Part shown: positions 11,681 through 22,543 of the stretch, piece by piece
Layout: every line of letters begins with the position of its first letter
Position numbering within the stretch: the first letter of the stretch is position 1
Assembly: GCA_021234155.1 (NCBI GenBank)
Contig: JAJEKV010000035.1
Span: 10,416,407-10,480,406, forward strand
Length of the DNA: 64,000 bases
Origin: Isoetes taiwanensis
Taxonomy: Eukaryota; Streptophyta; Lycopodiopsida; Isoetales; Isoetaceae
Reading direction: 5' to 3'
Notes under the pieces: model-generated
Told to the model about the DNA's origin: nothing
Seen by the model: the letters and a program-made list of their open reading frames with translations, nothing else
Databases searched by the model: none
Translations under genes and position numbers: made by a program

Positions 11681-12660
11681 ATAACCCTTGCGAGAATGCA
11701 CTTTAATGTGGAGTTAGTCTAATCTTTGATCGATTGTTATCTTAGATCTCTGTATGCTCCGGGATATATTCTCATCTTTGAATATTTATCGCGGCGGCAT
11801 AGTATAAAATACATTTTAGGCTGTATTCAACATTGTTATACCTTGAGCAAGATTAGTTTCCACATGCTTCAAAGCCTTGGTTAAACTTTGATAAAATATA
11901 TCTGATTAAAGGTTTTTACTATATTCTTCATGTTCATAATTTGTTAGCAAATTTATCCAAAGTCTCATAAAGTTATTTCTTGCTTGGGGCCTATGGAACT
12001 AAAACAAAGCGTTACCCAACAGAGTGTTTCCTTCAAAATTGATGTTGTCAAACTAGGCGGAGTAACCGACATGTTGATATTGAAAACTTCTCGGCTAAGT
12101 TAATGGCGGGAAGCATCCTACCCCCACCATCAATCTTAACACCAGGACGTAAATAGTTTTATAGAGGCATTGCCTAAAGTGTGAACTCAAAATCAACAAA
12201 ATTGGCATATAACATGTATGTGTGAATATAATGCCTTAGTGTGAGTACCAATCTAATAGAATTGGTTATATTAGAAGTTAACATGATGGATTAGGTGTGG
12301 ACATAGACTAAACTTAATTCGTTATGTTACCGTTATGAGCTGCATGTGAACCAAGCTGTAAATTTTTGCCTTTAAGTTTGGAGAATCGTCTCTCTTGGTT
12401 TAGCCAGGGATAGGCTATGAGAGGCTTGTGATGGGCTTTATACGAAAAGTGAGGCATCAAGGTGAAATAATATATCAATAAGTATTAATCATGATGGATG
12501 TGAAGCGTTAGTTTCTATATGGACTTCATAAAATATATTCAATATTTTAAGGTTGGGAATTTGGATGGGCCCTCTTCTTCCTTACAACAATGCTATGTGT
12601 TGAAATAACATCTCATACAACATTATAGCAAATGCTTCAGCACATAAACCACCTCGTAGC
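11681..12660. other. Spacer, nothing recognised
   Basis: No frame longer than about 60 codons and no motif was recognised on either strand. It ends where the 19-bp repeat array begins. Confidence 0.5.
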
Positions 12661-12689
12661 TTTATGCCATTTCCTATTCAATGCCGGTT

Positions 12690-14430
12690 GGCTCAAACAT
12701 GCCAAGGTGGCTCAAACATGCCACCTAGGCTCCAACATGCCACCCTAGGCTCAAACATGCCACGTGGACTCCCATGTGCCACGTGGGCTCCAACATACCA
12801 AGGTTGCTCAACCATGCCACCTAGGCTCAAAAATGCCAAGGTGGCTCCAACAAAAAACCAACTAGGTTCCAACATGCTCAAACATGCCCGCAGCGGGCCT
12901 AACATGCCACCTATGATCCAGCTTCGCCAAGGTGGCTCAAATATGCCACGTGGGCTCCAACATGCCAAGGTGGCTCAAGCGTACCCGCATGGGGCTCCAA
13001 CATGCCACCCTAGGCTCTAACATGCCAAGGTGGCTCAAACATGCTGCGTGGTCTCAACATGCCACCTAGGCTCCAACATGCCAAGGTGGCTCCAACATGC
13101 TTTCAAAAGGTGGCTCAAACATGCCACCTAGGCTCCAGCGTCTCAAACATGCCAAGGTGGCTCAAACATGCCACGTGTGGCCTCCAACATGCCATGTGGG
13201 CTCCAACATGCCAAGGTGGCTCAAACATGCCACCCTAGGCTCAAAAATGCCAAGGTGGCTCAAACATGCCACCTAGGCTCCAACATGACAAAATGGCTCA
13301 AACATGCCACCTAGGCTCCAACATGCTCAAACATGCCATCGCGGGCTCCAACATGCCACCTATGCTCCAACTTGCCAAGGTGGCTCAAATATCACCCGCG
13401 TGGGCTCCAACATGCCACCTAGGCTCCAACATTCCTAGGTGGCTCCAAACATCCACCCTAGGCTCAAACATGCCAAAGGTAAACCAACATCCACCTGGGC
13501 TCCAACATGCCACCTAGGCTCAAACATGCGAGGTGGCTCAAACATCTGGTGGCTCAAACATGCCACCCTGGGCTCCAACATGCCAAGGTGGCTCAAACAT
13601 ACCACCTAGGTCCAACGTGCTCAAACATGCCAGGTGGCTCAAACATGCCCGCGTGGGCTCCAACATGCCACATAGGCTCCAACATGCCATGTGGGCTCCA
13701 ACATGCCAAGGTGGCTCAAACATGCCACCCTAGGCTCAAAACATGCCAATGTGGCTCAAAACATGCCACCTAGGCTCCAACATGACAAAATGGCTCCAAA
13801 CATGCCACCTAGGCTCCAACATGCTCAAACATGCCAGCGGGCTCCAACATGCCACCTATGCTCCAACTTGCCAAGGTGGCTCAAATATACCGCGTGGGCT
13901 CCAACATGCCACCTGAAACATTCTAGGTGACTCAAACATGCCACCCTAGGCTCCAAACATGCCAAGGTGGCTCCAACATGCCACCCTAGGCTCAAACATG
14001 CCCGGGTGGCTCAAACAATACCACCAGGGCTCAACATGCCACCCCTAGGCTCCAACATTCCTAGGTGGCTCAAACACCATGTAGGCTCAAACATGCCATC
14101 TGCGAGGGCTCACTTAGGCTCCAACATGCCAGGTGGCTCCAACATGCCACCTAGGCTCCAAACATGCCAAGGTGGGCTCAAACATGCACCCTGGGCTCCA
14201 ACATGCCCACCTAGGCTCAAACATGCCAAGGTGGCTCAAAACATCTCAAGTGGACTCCATAATGCCGCGTGGGCTCCAACATGCCAAGGTGACTCAAACA
14301 TGCCACCCTAGGCTCGGACATGCCAAAGGTGGCTCCAACATGCCATCTTTGGGGCTCCAACATGCCAGCGTGGCTCGGGGCATGCCACCTAGGCTCAAGC
14401 ATGCCACTTAGGCACCCCAAGTGGTGACAT
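12690..14430 (+). repeat. Array of 19-bp monomers, left foldback arm
   Basis: Around ninety 19-bp monomers of the types CATGCCAAGGTGGCTCAAA and CATGCCACCTAGGCTCCAA alternate irregularly. A less frequent type has a CCACGTGGG core. The variable 9-bp core is itself roughly palindromic (CCWMSKWGG), while the CATG and GCTC flanks are constant. Short indels and fused monomers are common. Frames within it are translation of repeats, not genes. Confidence 0.9.
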
Positions 14431-14449
14431 GGCATGCCAAGTAAACTTT

Positions 14450-15740
14450 CGTCAAGTTTTTGACTAAGATGAAAAATGAAAAGATGTCCATCTTTGGTCT
14501 TTTCATTGGGTGGTGTTATGCAATTTTTAGGTGACATGGCTAGATGATGGTGACATGGATATGATGACTAGGACTTTATGCATATGATAACCTTTGGGGG
14601 ATTTTTAGTAGAGGAGTTTGGCAAGGGATAGAATAGAGGGATCTTGGAGAACTTAAAAGCGGTGACACCCTTCCCCAAATCCCGAACCGGGCGGGGACTT
14701 TCTTGGCTTTTCACCCGGAGGGGGAGGCCACTGACCCAGATGGACCTCATAAAGGTTGGCTGAGGCCTTTCCCTATCGGCTCCTGCAGGAGGGCAAATGC
14801 CAATACCACCCCTCAGGGGCTCAATTTTCCTATCCGACCATTGAATCCAGTCATTCCAAGTAGCTTTTGCCCCGGCGGGGCTCAAAAGAATCAAGATCGG
14901 TCGGGAGAACTTATCAAACCACCTAGGTTGGCCAGAAAACAAAGTGTTTTGTTGTTGAGAGGCCTCTGAAAGGCTCACGGAATGGAGATTACGACTTAGC
15001 CATGTCATCGGAATAGGCGAAATTACCCCCGAGGACCCAAGTTATATGGTCATTTTGCAACATGCCACGAACCCTCTACATGGCGGTATTAGCGACCACC
15101 TCCCTAGGCCAATTAAATGTTGGACGCCGCTACTTTGGTGCTTCTTGGAGAAGGGGTGGTCTTACGCCCCCGCGGCTCAAACTTGGTCCCCTATAAAGTG
15201 ACATTTTGAGTCCATTGAAGGCGGTCGGTTCCACCCGGTTTTGGAGTGGGAGGTTGCCCGTCATGACGAGGGCCTTGAGATAGAACCTTTGGGGGCGGTG
15301 CCGGGGAAGGTTTAAGGGTCCATCTTAAAGCGTCAACACCCTCCCTCTACCTGATGACATTATACAAGATCACGGTGAATCGACTAGGATATGCCCTCTA
15401 AAACGTAAACCATTGTGTTGCTAGGTTATTGAAGGGTTTCGTTATGGAGGTCGAGTTTTAGTCGGTTGCACTTGGGACATGGTCGGGAAGTTGCGGGTTG
15501 AAAATCGCGAATCAATAGGGCCCGGCGGAATGGGGCTTGGATTTATCCTCACTCGGTGTGGCAATTAGAAGTCAAAAAGGCTTTTTGCGTTAGCAAAATT
15601 GTTTGGGATCATTAAAGGGATGGCCAATAGATCAAACTCTCCTATTTCGGCGCTATGGCTCATGCATGTTTTAGAAAGGTGCACCTAGTTATCAAAGCGA
15701 CCCACAAGTTTTAGTCTCAAAACATAAACCATCTGTATGT
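14450..15740. repeat. Inner unique part of the left foldback arm
   Basis: Reverse-complement similarity runs to about 15,750-17,040 and to 19,520-21,050. Frames are short and unconserved between copies, so no gene is proposed. Confidence 0.65.
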
Positions 15741-17044
15741 TGGTAGGTTATTATACCTAGGTTTCGTCTTGCGGACTAAAACGTGGTCATTCAACATGGA
15801 TAATAGGTAGACCTTTTCTAAACATGCATCTTGACCATCCAACAATGCGCCTGGGTTCCAAACAATTTTGCTACAAACATTCTCTTGACTTCTAATTGCT
15901 GCTGGAATGCCAGGATAAATCAAACCCCATTCCGGTAGTTCCTATTGCATTTTCACCCTGGGCTCCAGAGCATGTTCAATTTTCCAAACTAAAACATGCC
16001 TCCCTGGGCTAAAACATGCCAATAACCTGCAAACCAAGGGTTTTCACCCTTTGGGCCATATCCCTGCCAATTTGACGGGACCATGCACAATGTCATCCAT
16101 TGTAGAGGGAGGGTATTGATGCGGAAGATGGACCCTTAAAACATTTGAGCTCCAATGCCAAAAGGTCACTTTCTCTCTAGGCCCAACATGCCATGGGCCA
16201 AGGCAACTCTCCCACTGAATTGTAGGAAACTGACCGCCAATGGCTCTCAAAATGCCGACATTACCCTGGGACCAAGTTTAAGTGTGCTCCAAGACCACCC
16301 TTCTCCTAACATGCGCCTCATGTACAATAGTTCTTAGTCAATTGGATTTAAGAGATGGGCCTGGAGTATCCACCGCCATGTAGAGGTTCATGTTTTTTTT
16401 TTAAGGTTCCAAAAATGACACCTGTAACTTGGTCTTTAGGGTAATTTTCGCAACATGAGCCATGGTGGGAAGTGAATCTCCATTAAGGGGGCCTTTACAT
16501 GCCACCGACAAAACATCCTTGGGTTTTCATATTACCTCGGCTTCCAGACGGCCATGGTTTGATAAGTTCTCCCCACCGATCTTTTAATTTTTTTGAACCT
16601 CTCGAAGCATATACATTTTGCGCTCCAAATTCACGCGGTGTCATAGGGAAGCCAGAGGCTCAAACAGGGAGGGCATTGGCATTTGCCACCCTAAGGAAGC
16701 GATGGCGAGAAAAGGTGCCTCATCAACCTTTATGAGGTCCAGGCTCAACGGGGTGCGGCCTCTCCCTCGTAGTGGGAAGCCGCTGGAAAAGTCATGCCCT
16801 GGGTTCGATATTGGGGGCTCAACATTTTTTAAGTTCTTCAAGATCCCTCTATTCTATCCTTGCCAAACTCCTCTACCAAAAATTCCAAAGGTTATCATAT
16901 TTCTTGCATGAAGTCCTAGTCATCATGTTCCGCCACCACCATCTAGCCATGTCACCCAAAATTTGTCAACATCACCCAATGAAAAGACCAAAGATGGACA
17001 TCTTTTCATTTTGGCCTAGTCAAAACTTGGCCTTGCTTTATGCA

Positions 17045-17880
17045 CTTGACATGCCATGTCACCACTTGGAGTGCCCAAGGTGGCTCATGCTTGAACCTAG
17101 GTGGCATGCCCAACAGCCACCTTTGCATGTTCGAACCTAGGTGTGGCATGTTGGAGCCTGGCATATTGGAGCCACCTTGGCATGTTTGAGCCTAGGTGGC
17201 ATGTTAGAGCTTAGGTGGCATGTTTGAGCCACCTTGCATGTTGGAGCCCACGTGGCTCAAACGTTGGAGTCCACATGGCATGTTTGAGCCACCTTGGCAT
17301 GTTAGGCATAAAGTGGCACATTGGAACACGCGGGCATGTTTGGAGCCCAGGTGGCATGTTGGTCAAACACACCACATGGGCCGCACCCTGGCATGTTAAA
17401 CCTAGGTGGCATGTTGAAGGCTCAACGTGGCATGTTTGGCTTCCACCTGTGGCATGTTGCCCTAGGTGGCATGTTGTGCTCCAACATGATCCACCTTGGC
17501 ATGTTGGAGCCACCTTGGCATGTTAGGGAGCCTAGGTGGCATGTTGAAGCCCACACCTATGGTTGAGTCACAAGGCATGTTTGAGCCACCATGGCATCTT
17601 AGAGCCGGGTGGCACCTTGGAGTCACCTTGGCATGTTAGAGCCTAGGTGGCATGTTGGGCCCATGGCATGTTTGGGCCACCTGGCATGTTATATCTTAGG
17701 TGGCATGTTGGAGCCACCTTATCATGTTCGAGCCTAGGCGGCATTTGGAGCCCATGTGGCATGTTTGAGCCACCTTGGCATGTTGGAGCCTAGGTGGCAT
17801 GTTGGAGCCACCATTGGCAACATGTCCGGCCTTATAGGTGGCATGTTGGAGTCCATGTGAATGTTTGAGCCACCTTTGCA
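17045..17880 (-). repeat. Array of 19-bp monomers, right foldback arm
   Basis: The same monomers as at 12,690-14,430 occur in the opposite orientation (for example TTGGAGCCTAGGTGGCATG), about forty copies. This array lies in tandem copy 1; its counterpart is at 21,060-21,900. Confidence 0.9.
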
Positions 17881-19364
17881 AATACTTAGGTTGCAAATCT
17901 TCTCTTAAACAACCCACCATATGTTTCATCCTCCATAATATTCATTCGAGAGAACTTTTCGGGGGCCTTGTTATAGAAAGTATTCAATATCTTGCATTGC
18001 GATACCACGTAAATCGTCGAGGTAGTCTCAGTGGAAGTTAAGGATGCCCTCCTCCTCACAATTAATACATGTTCCATATTCAATTTAGAAGAATGTTTGT
18101 GTGAAACAACTATGTGATACACTTGCTTAAAATTCTTGTATATTTACGTACATTTTACAGCGAATATCGCCCTCGCTATCTATAGCGGGCGTCATGCCCG
18201 TTTTCTTTTGGCGGGCTGAAAGTGATGGAGATGGAGGCCACTATGATGAAGTGTCTAGAATAGCCATGCGTCGCAGAGTCCATCATTCAAATGCTCTGCG
18301 ATTCTTTGCCCCGCATTCGAGATGCCCACTTCAAACCATCGCTTGGGGAGGAAAGCGAGTAGTCCCTGCCTTTCCCTTTGTCAATTTCTTTTTGCTTGCA
18401 AAGGCAAATCAAATTGGATTATTGGGCCACGGCCGGGGCGATTCATCCTATAGCTGAATAGGGAAGTACTACCCCAGCCATAGCCAGAACTCTATTTTCT
18501 AAATATGTCGCGGTATGGATTGGGATGACAAAAGGGCGATTGTTTTTATGTTTAAGCCCTATTATACGGAAAGTATGAGAAGGCATGGCTCCGCAGAGCT
18601 CTTTGCATAAAACTCCCATCGGCGAGCCATATCCATAGCCATAGCCGCTCCTGCTCCTTCGTTGCGTAATTTCAGCAAGTGTATATAGCGTAAGGGGTAA
18701 GTTCCACGTCTCAAAATATTGGGAATATTCCCTTGGCGGTGCTTTCTTGGCTTCCCGGCTAAGGTGCCACCCAAATCTTCTTGCCGCCTCGGGGAAATTA
18801 TTTGGTGGATTTTCTAAATTGGAACTTTCCTTAGTACATTGGATTTGTGGGAAAAAAAGCCACAACTATATTATATTTTTATAAAAATGCTCTTATCAAC
18901 GACCCGGATGGGCCAAGATGAGCGGCCTAGATTTGATCCGGGTCCTCTCCTCCTATTGGCTGTGTTTCCCGCCTTTGAATTGGCCGGTAGAGCCATTACG
19001 CCTTGGCGGCTTCTGCTATGGCGCTCAGGCTATGGCGCCGCGGCGTCACTTCCACTTCAACTATGGCGCTCAGGCTATCCGGGGCTCCTTCCATGCATGC
19101 CCACGGCCTCTGCTTCCCGCCCTCTGCTTCCCCTTCTGCTTCTCCTTCGGCTATATGGCGGCCTAATAGCCCACCAGGCATTTTTGGGAACGATCCGCGG
19201 TTTGAAATCCCTTAGCATCTACCCGAAGCTTTGTAACATTTGGCGGGATGTCATTCTACTTCTTTAAACAATTTAGGCCTAAAAACACTGCGCAGGCTTG
19301 TAAAAAGCAGACCCGAGAGATGCCCTCATGGCTTTGCTATGGCTGATGTTAAAACTTCTAGAAA
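17881..19364. repeat. Non-array part of the tandem unit, copy 1
   Basis: It corresponds to 21,901-22,543 plus 25,633-26,469. The uninterrupted ATATGT at 18,503-18,508 is the empty site for the 3.1 kb insertion in copy 2. Frames are short and differ between the copies, so no gene is called. Repeated GGCTATGG and CTATGGCGC-like words occur near 19,010-19,170. Confidence 0.75.
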
Positions 19365-20256
19365 AATTGTTTGGGATCATTGGGATGGCCAATAGATCAA
19401 ACTCTGTTATTTGGGTTTGCTATGGCTCGCATGCATGTTTAGAAAAGGTGCACCTAGTTATCCAAAGAACCGACCATTTTAGTGCGAAGCGTAAAACCAC
19501 GTATGTTGGTAGGTTATTATAGGGTTTTCACGTTTTGCGGTAAAACGTGTCGTTTTCTTGGATAACTAGGTGAACCTTTTCTAAACATGCATCTTGAACC
19601 ATAACGAAATAACAGTTAGAATCTATTGGCCATACTGGCTGATCTCAAACAATATTTGCTACAAAAGGTGCTCTTGACTTCTAATTGCTACCTTTGGGAG
19701 GAGGATAAATCCAAACCCCATTCCGTCGAAACCTCTTGCTTAAGCATTTTCAAGCTTCTTCTAGACCATGTTCCAAATTGCAACCGACTAAACTTCGACC
19801 TCCATAACGTAAACCTTTCCAATAACCTAGCAACACCACGGGGTTTTACGTTTGAGAATATCCTAGTCGATTTTGACCAGGATCTTGCACAATGTCATCA
19901 CGTAGAGGGAGGGTGTGATGCGAGGAAGATGGACCCTTAAAACATTTGAGGCGATTCGTCCCAAAGGTCCTCTCGAAGGCCCCCGCTCTCCACTCGGGCG
20001 GTGAACCGGCTACGCCAATGGCCTCAAAATGCCGACATTACCACAGGGGACCAAGTTTTGTGTACGAGGAAGACCACCCCTTCTCTAAGAATGCGCCTCA
20101 TGTACAATAGTTAAGTAGTCAATTGGACTAAGAGATGGCTCTTGAGAATCTTGCCATGTAGAGGGTTCATGTTTTTTAGATTTGCCAAAATGGCCGTGTA
20201 ACTTGGTGTTTAGGGTAATTTAAGCTATTCGGGCGACATGGTGAAGTCGAATCTCC

Positions 20257-20502
20257 CCTGGGGGATGCACCTATTGTATAGGGGGTATACCACCTGCGTG
20301 CAAGGGGCCAGCAAAAACCCCCTTGTATACGTGTTTGAATTTTTTCAAAAACCCCCTTTCCAGCCACATACAGTGCCAAAATTGCCCTAAAAACCCCAAA
20401 AAGCTACCCCTACGTGCAGTATATATGCGATTTAAAAGGAAAAACAAACCCTTCGGTCACTCACATGGTTTATCACGGCCAAAACTATGTGAACCCCCCC
20501 TG
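20257..20502. mobile_element. hAT-type MITE, 246 bp, with 8-bp target duplication
   Basis: Perfect 8-bp repeats GAATCTCC flank the element (20,249-20,256 and 20,503-20,510). Tandem copy 1 has a single GAATCTCC at 16,474-16,481 with no insertion. The ends are inverted repeats: CCTGGGGGATGCACCTAT on the left and CAGGGGGGGTTCACATAG read inward from the right, which is CAGGGG-like as in hAT elements. There is no coding capacity. A related left end occurs at 34,002. Confidence 0.85.
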
Positions 20503-21059
20503 GAATCTCCATTAGGGGCCTTTGTCTTGCCCAGAGCGACAAAACACTTGGTTTCTACATGGTTTCGACCGGGGCCTTCATGGTTTGATAACTTCTCGGG
20601 GATAGATCTTTAATTTTTTGAACCTCTCGAAGCATATTACTTGCGACAAATTCAGCGGTGGGATAGGAAAACCGAAACTCGAGGAGGGGCATTGGCATTT
20701 GCCCGCCCGGAGGAGCGATGGCAGGAAAGGCTGCCTCATCAACCTTTATGAGGTCCGTCTCTTGGGGTCTGGCCTCTCCCCTCTGGTGAGGAAGCCGCAC
20801 AAAGTCCTGGCCTGGTTCGATATTGGGGAAGGGCGTCAGCGCTTTAAGTTCTTCAAGATCCCTCTATTCTATCCCTTGCCAAACTCCTCTACCAAAAATT
20901 CCAAAGGTTATCATATTTCTTGCATAAAGTCCTAGTCATCATGTTCACGCCACCACCATCTAGCCATGTCACCCAAAATTTGCCAACATCACCCAATGAA
21001 AAGACCAAAGATGGACATCTTTTCATTTTTGGCCTAGTCAAAACTTGGCCTTGCTTACT

Positions 21060-21900
21060 TGACATGCCATGTCACCACTTGGAGTGCCTAGGTGGCATGC
21101 TTGAACCTGGGTGGCATGCACGGCCACCTTTGCATGTGTTGAACCTGGGTGGCATGTTGGAGCCTCGTGGCATATTGGAGCCACCTTGGCATGTTTGAGC
21201 CTAGGTGGCATGTTGGAGCTTAGGTGGCATGTTTGAGCCACCTTGGCATGTTGGAGCCCGCGTGGCATGTTGGAGTCCACGTGGCATGTTTGAGCCACCT
21301 TGGCATGTTAGAGCATAGGTGGCACATTGGAGCACCGTGGCATGTTTGAGCCCTAGGTGGCATGTTGGAGACCACATGGCATGTTTGAGCCACCTTGGCA
21401 TGTTTAGAGCCTGGGTGGCATGTTGAAACCCGCGTGGCATGTTTGAGCCACCTTGGCATGTTGGAGCCTAGGTGGCATGTTGGAACCCGGCATGGCATGT
21501 GTGATCCACCTTGGCATGTTTGGAGCCACCTTGGCATGTTAGGAGCCTGGGTGGCATGTTGGAATTGCGATGGTATGGTTGAGTCACCTTGGCATGTTTG
21601 AGCCACCATGGCATCTTAGAGCCTCGGTGGCATGTTGGAGTCACCTTGGCATGTTTGAGCCTAGGTGGCATGTTGGAGCCCATGTGGCATGTCACGGGCC
21701 ACCTTGGCATGTTAGATCTTAGGTGGCATGTTGGAGCCACCTTGGCATGTTCCAGCCTAGGTGGCATGTTGGAGCCCATGTGGCATGTTTGAGCCACCTT
21801 GGCATGTTGGAGCCTAGGTGGCATGTTGGAGACCACCTTGGCATGTCGAGACCTTATAGGTGGCATGTTGGAGTCCATGTGGAATGTTTGAGCCACCTTT
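21060..21900 (-). repeat. Array of 19-bp monomers, tandem copy 2
   Basis: About forty-four monomers in the same orientation as 17,045-17,880. Monomer order is largely conserved with that array, as expected if both descend from one duplication. Frames within are translated repeat. Confidence 0.9.
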
Positions 21901-22543
21901 GCAAATACTTAAGTTGCAAGTCTTCTCTTAAACAACCCACCATATGTTCATCCTCCATAATATTCATTCAGAGAACTTTCGAGGGGCCTTGTTATAGAAA
22001 GTATTCAATATCTTGCATTGGCGATACACGTAATCGTCGAGTAGTCTCGAGTGGAAGTTAAGAATGCCCTCCTCCTCACAATAGTAATACATGTTCCATA
22101 TTCAATTTAGAAGAATGTTTGTGTGAAACAACTATGTGATACAATTTACCTTAAAATTACATCGTATATTTACGTACATTTTACAGCGAATAATCGCCCT
22201 TGCTATCTATAGCGGGCTAAGCCGCTTGCGGTTTTCTTTTGGCAATTTGGTGTCGAGGAGATGGAGGCCACTATGATGAATTGTCTAGAATAGCCATGCG
22301 ATTCCTTGCGAGTCCATCATTCAAATGCTCTGCGCGATTCTTTGAGCCCCGCATTCGGATGCCCACTTCAAACCATCGGCTTGGGAGGAAGCGAGTAGTC
22401 CCCTGTCTTTCCCCTTTGTCAATTTCTTTTTGCTTGCAAAGGCAAATCAAATTGGATTATTGGGCCCGCGGCCCAGGCTTGTTCATCCTATAGTGAATAG
22501 GGAAGTACTACCCGCCATAGCGAACTCTATTTTCTAAATATGT

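Larger units (their letters stand above)
12690..17880. mobile_element. Large foldback (palindromic) element with 19-bp arrays in its arms
   Basis: The left half (12,690 to about 15,740) is a degenerate inverted copy of the right half (about 15,750-17,880). Corresponding landmarks are the array/unique boundary with GAAAAGATGTCCATCTTTGG (14,478) opposite its complement near 16,995, the AACTTAAAAGC/TTTAAGTTCTTC region, and ATGCATGTTTTAGAAA near 15,664 opposite TTTCTAAACATGCAT near 15,815. Each arm is array (outer) plus about 1.3 kb of unique DNA (inner). The left array is about twice as long. No transposase is encoded. The architecture resembles foldback elements or long-TIR Mutator-like elements. 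Target duplications could not be identified. Confidence 0.7.
15598..19364. repeat. Tandem duplication, copy 1
   Basis: The segment starts at AATTGTTTGGGATCATT and ends at CTTCTAGAAA, where copy 2 starts immediately with the same AATTGTTTGGGATCATT. It contains the foldback centre, the right arm with its 19-bp array (17,045-17,880), a 0.6 kb block (17,881-18,508) and a 0.86 kb block (18,509-19,364). Copy 2 has the same order but carries two extra insertions. Confidence 0.85.

Noticed and set aside
12690-14430. Possible CRISPR-like array
   Set aside because: Monomers are only 19 bp, there are no unique spacers, no cas genes, and the context is a plant nuclear foldback element.
12664-14540. Many open frames rich in Cys, His, Pro and Met
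   Set aside because: They translate the 19-bp array in all frames and both strands; the same peptides recur in every array and reflect repeat periodicity, not genes.
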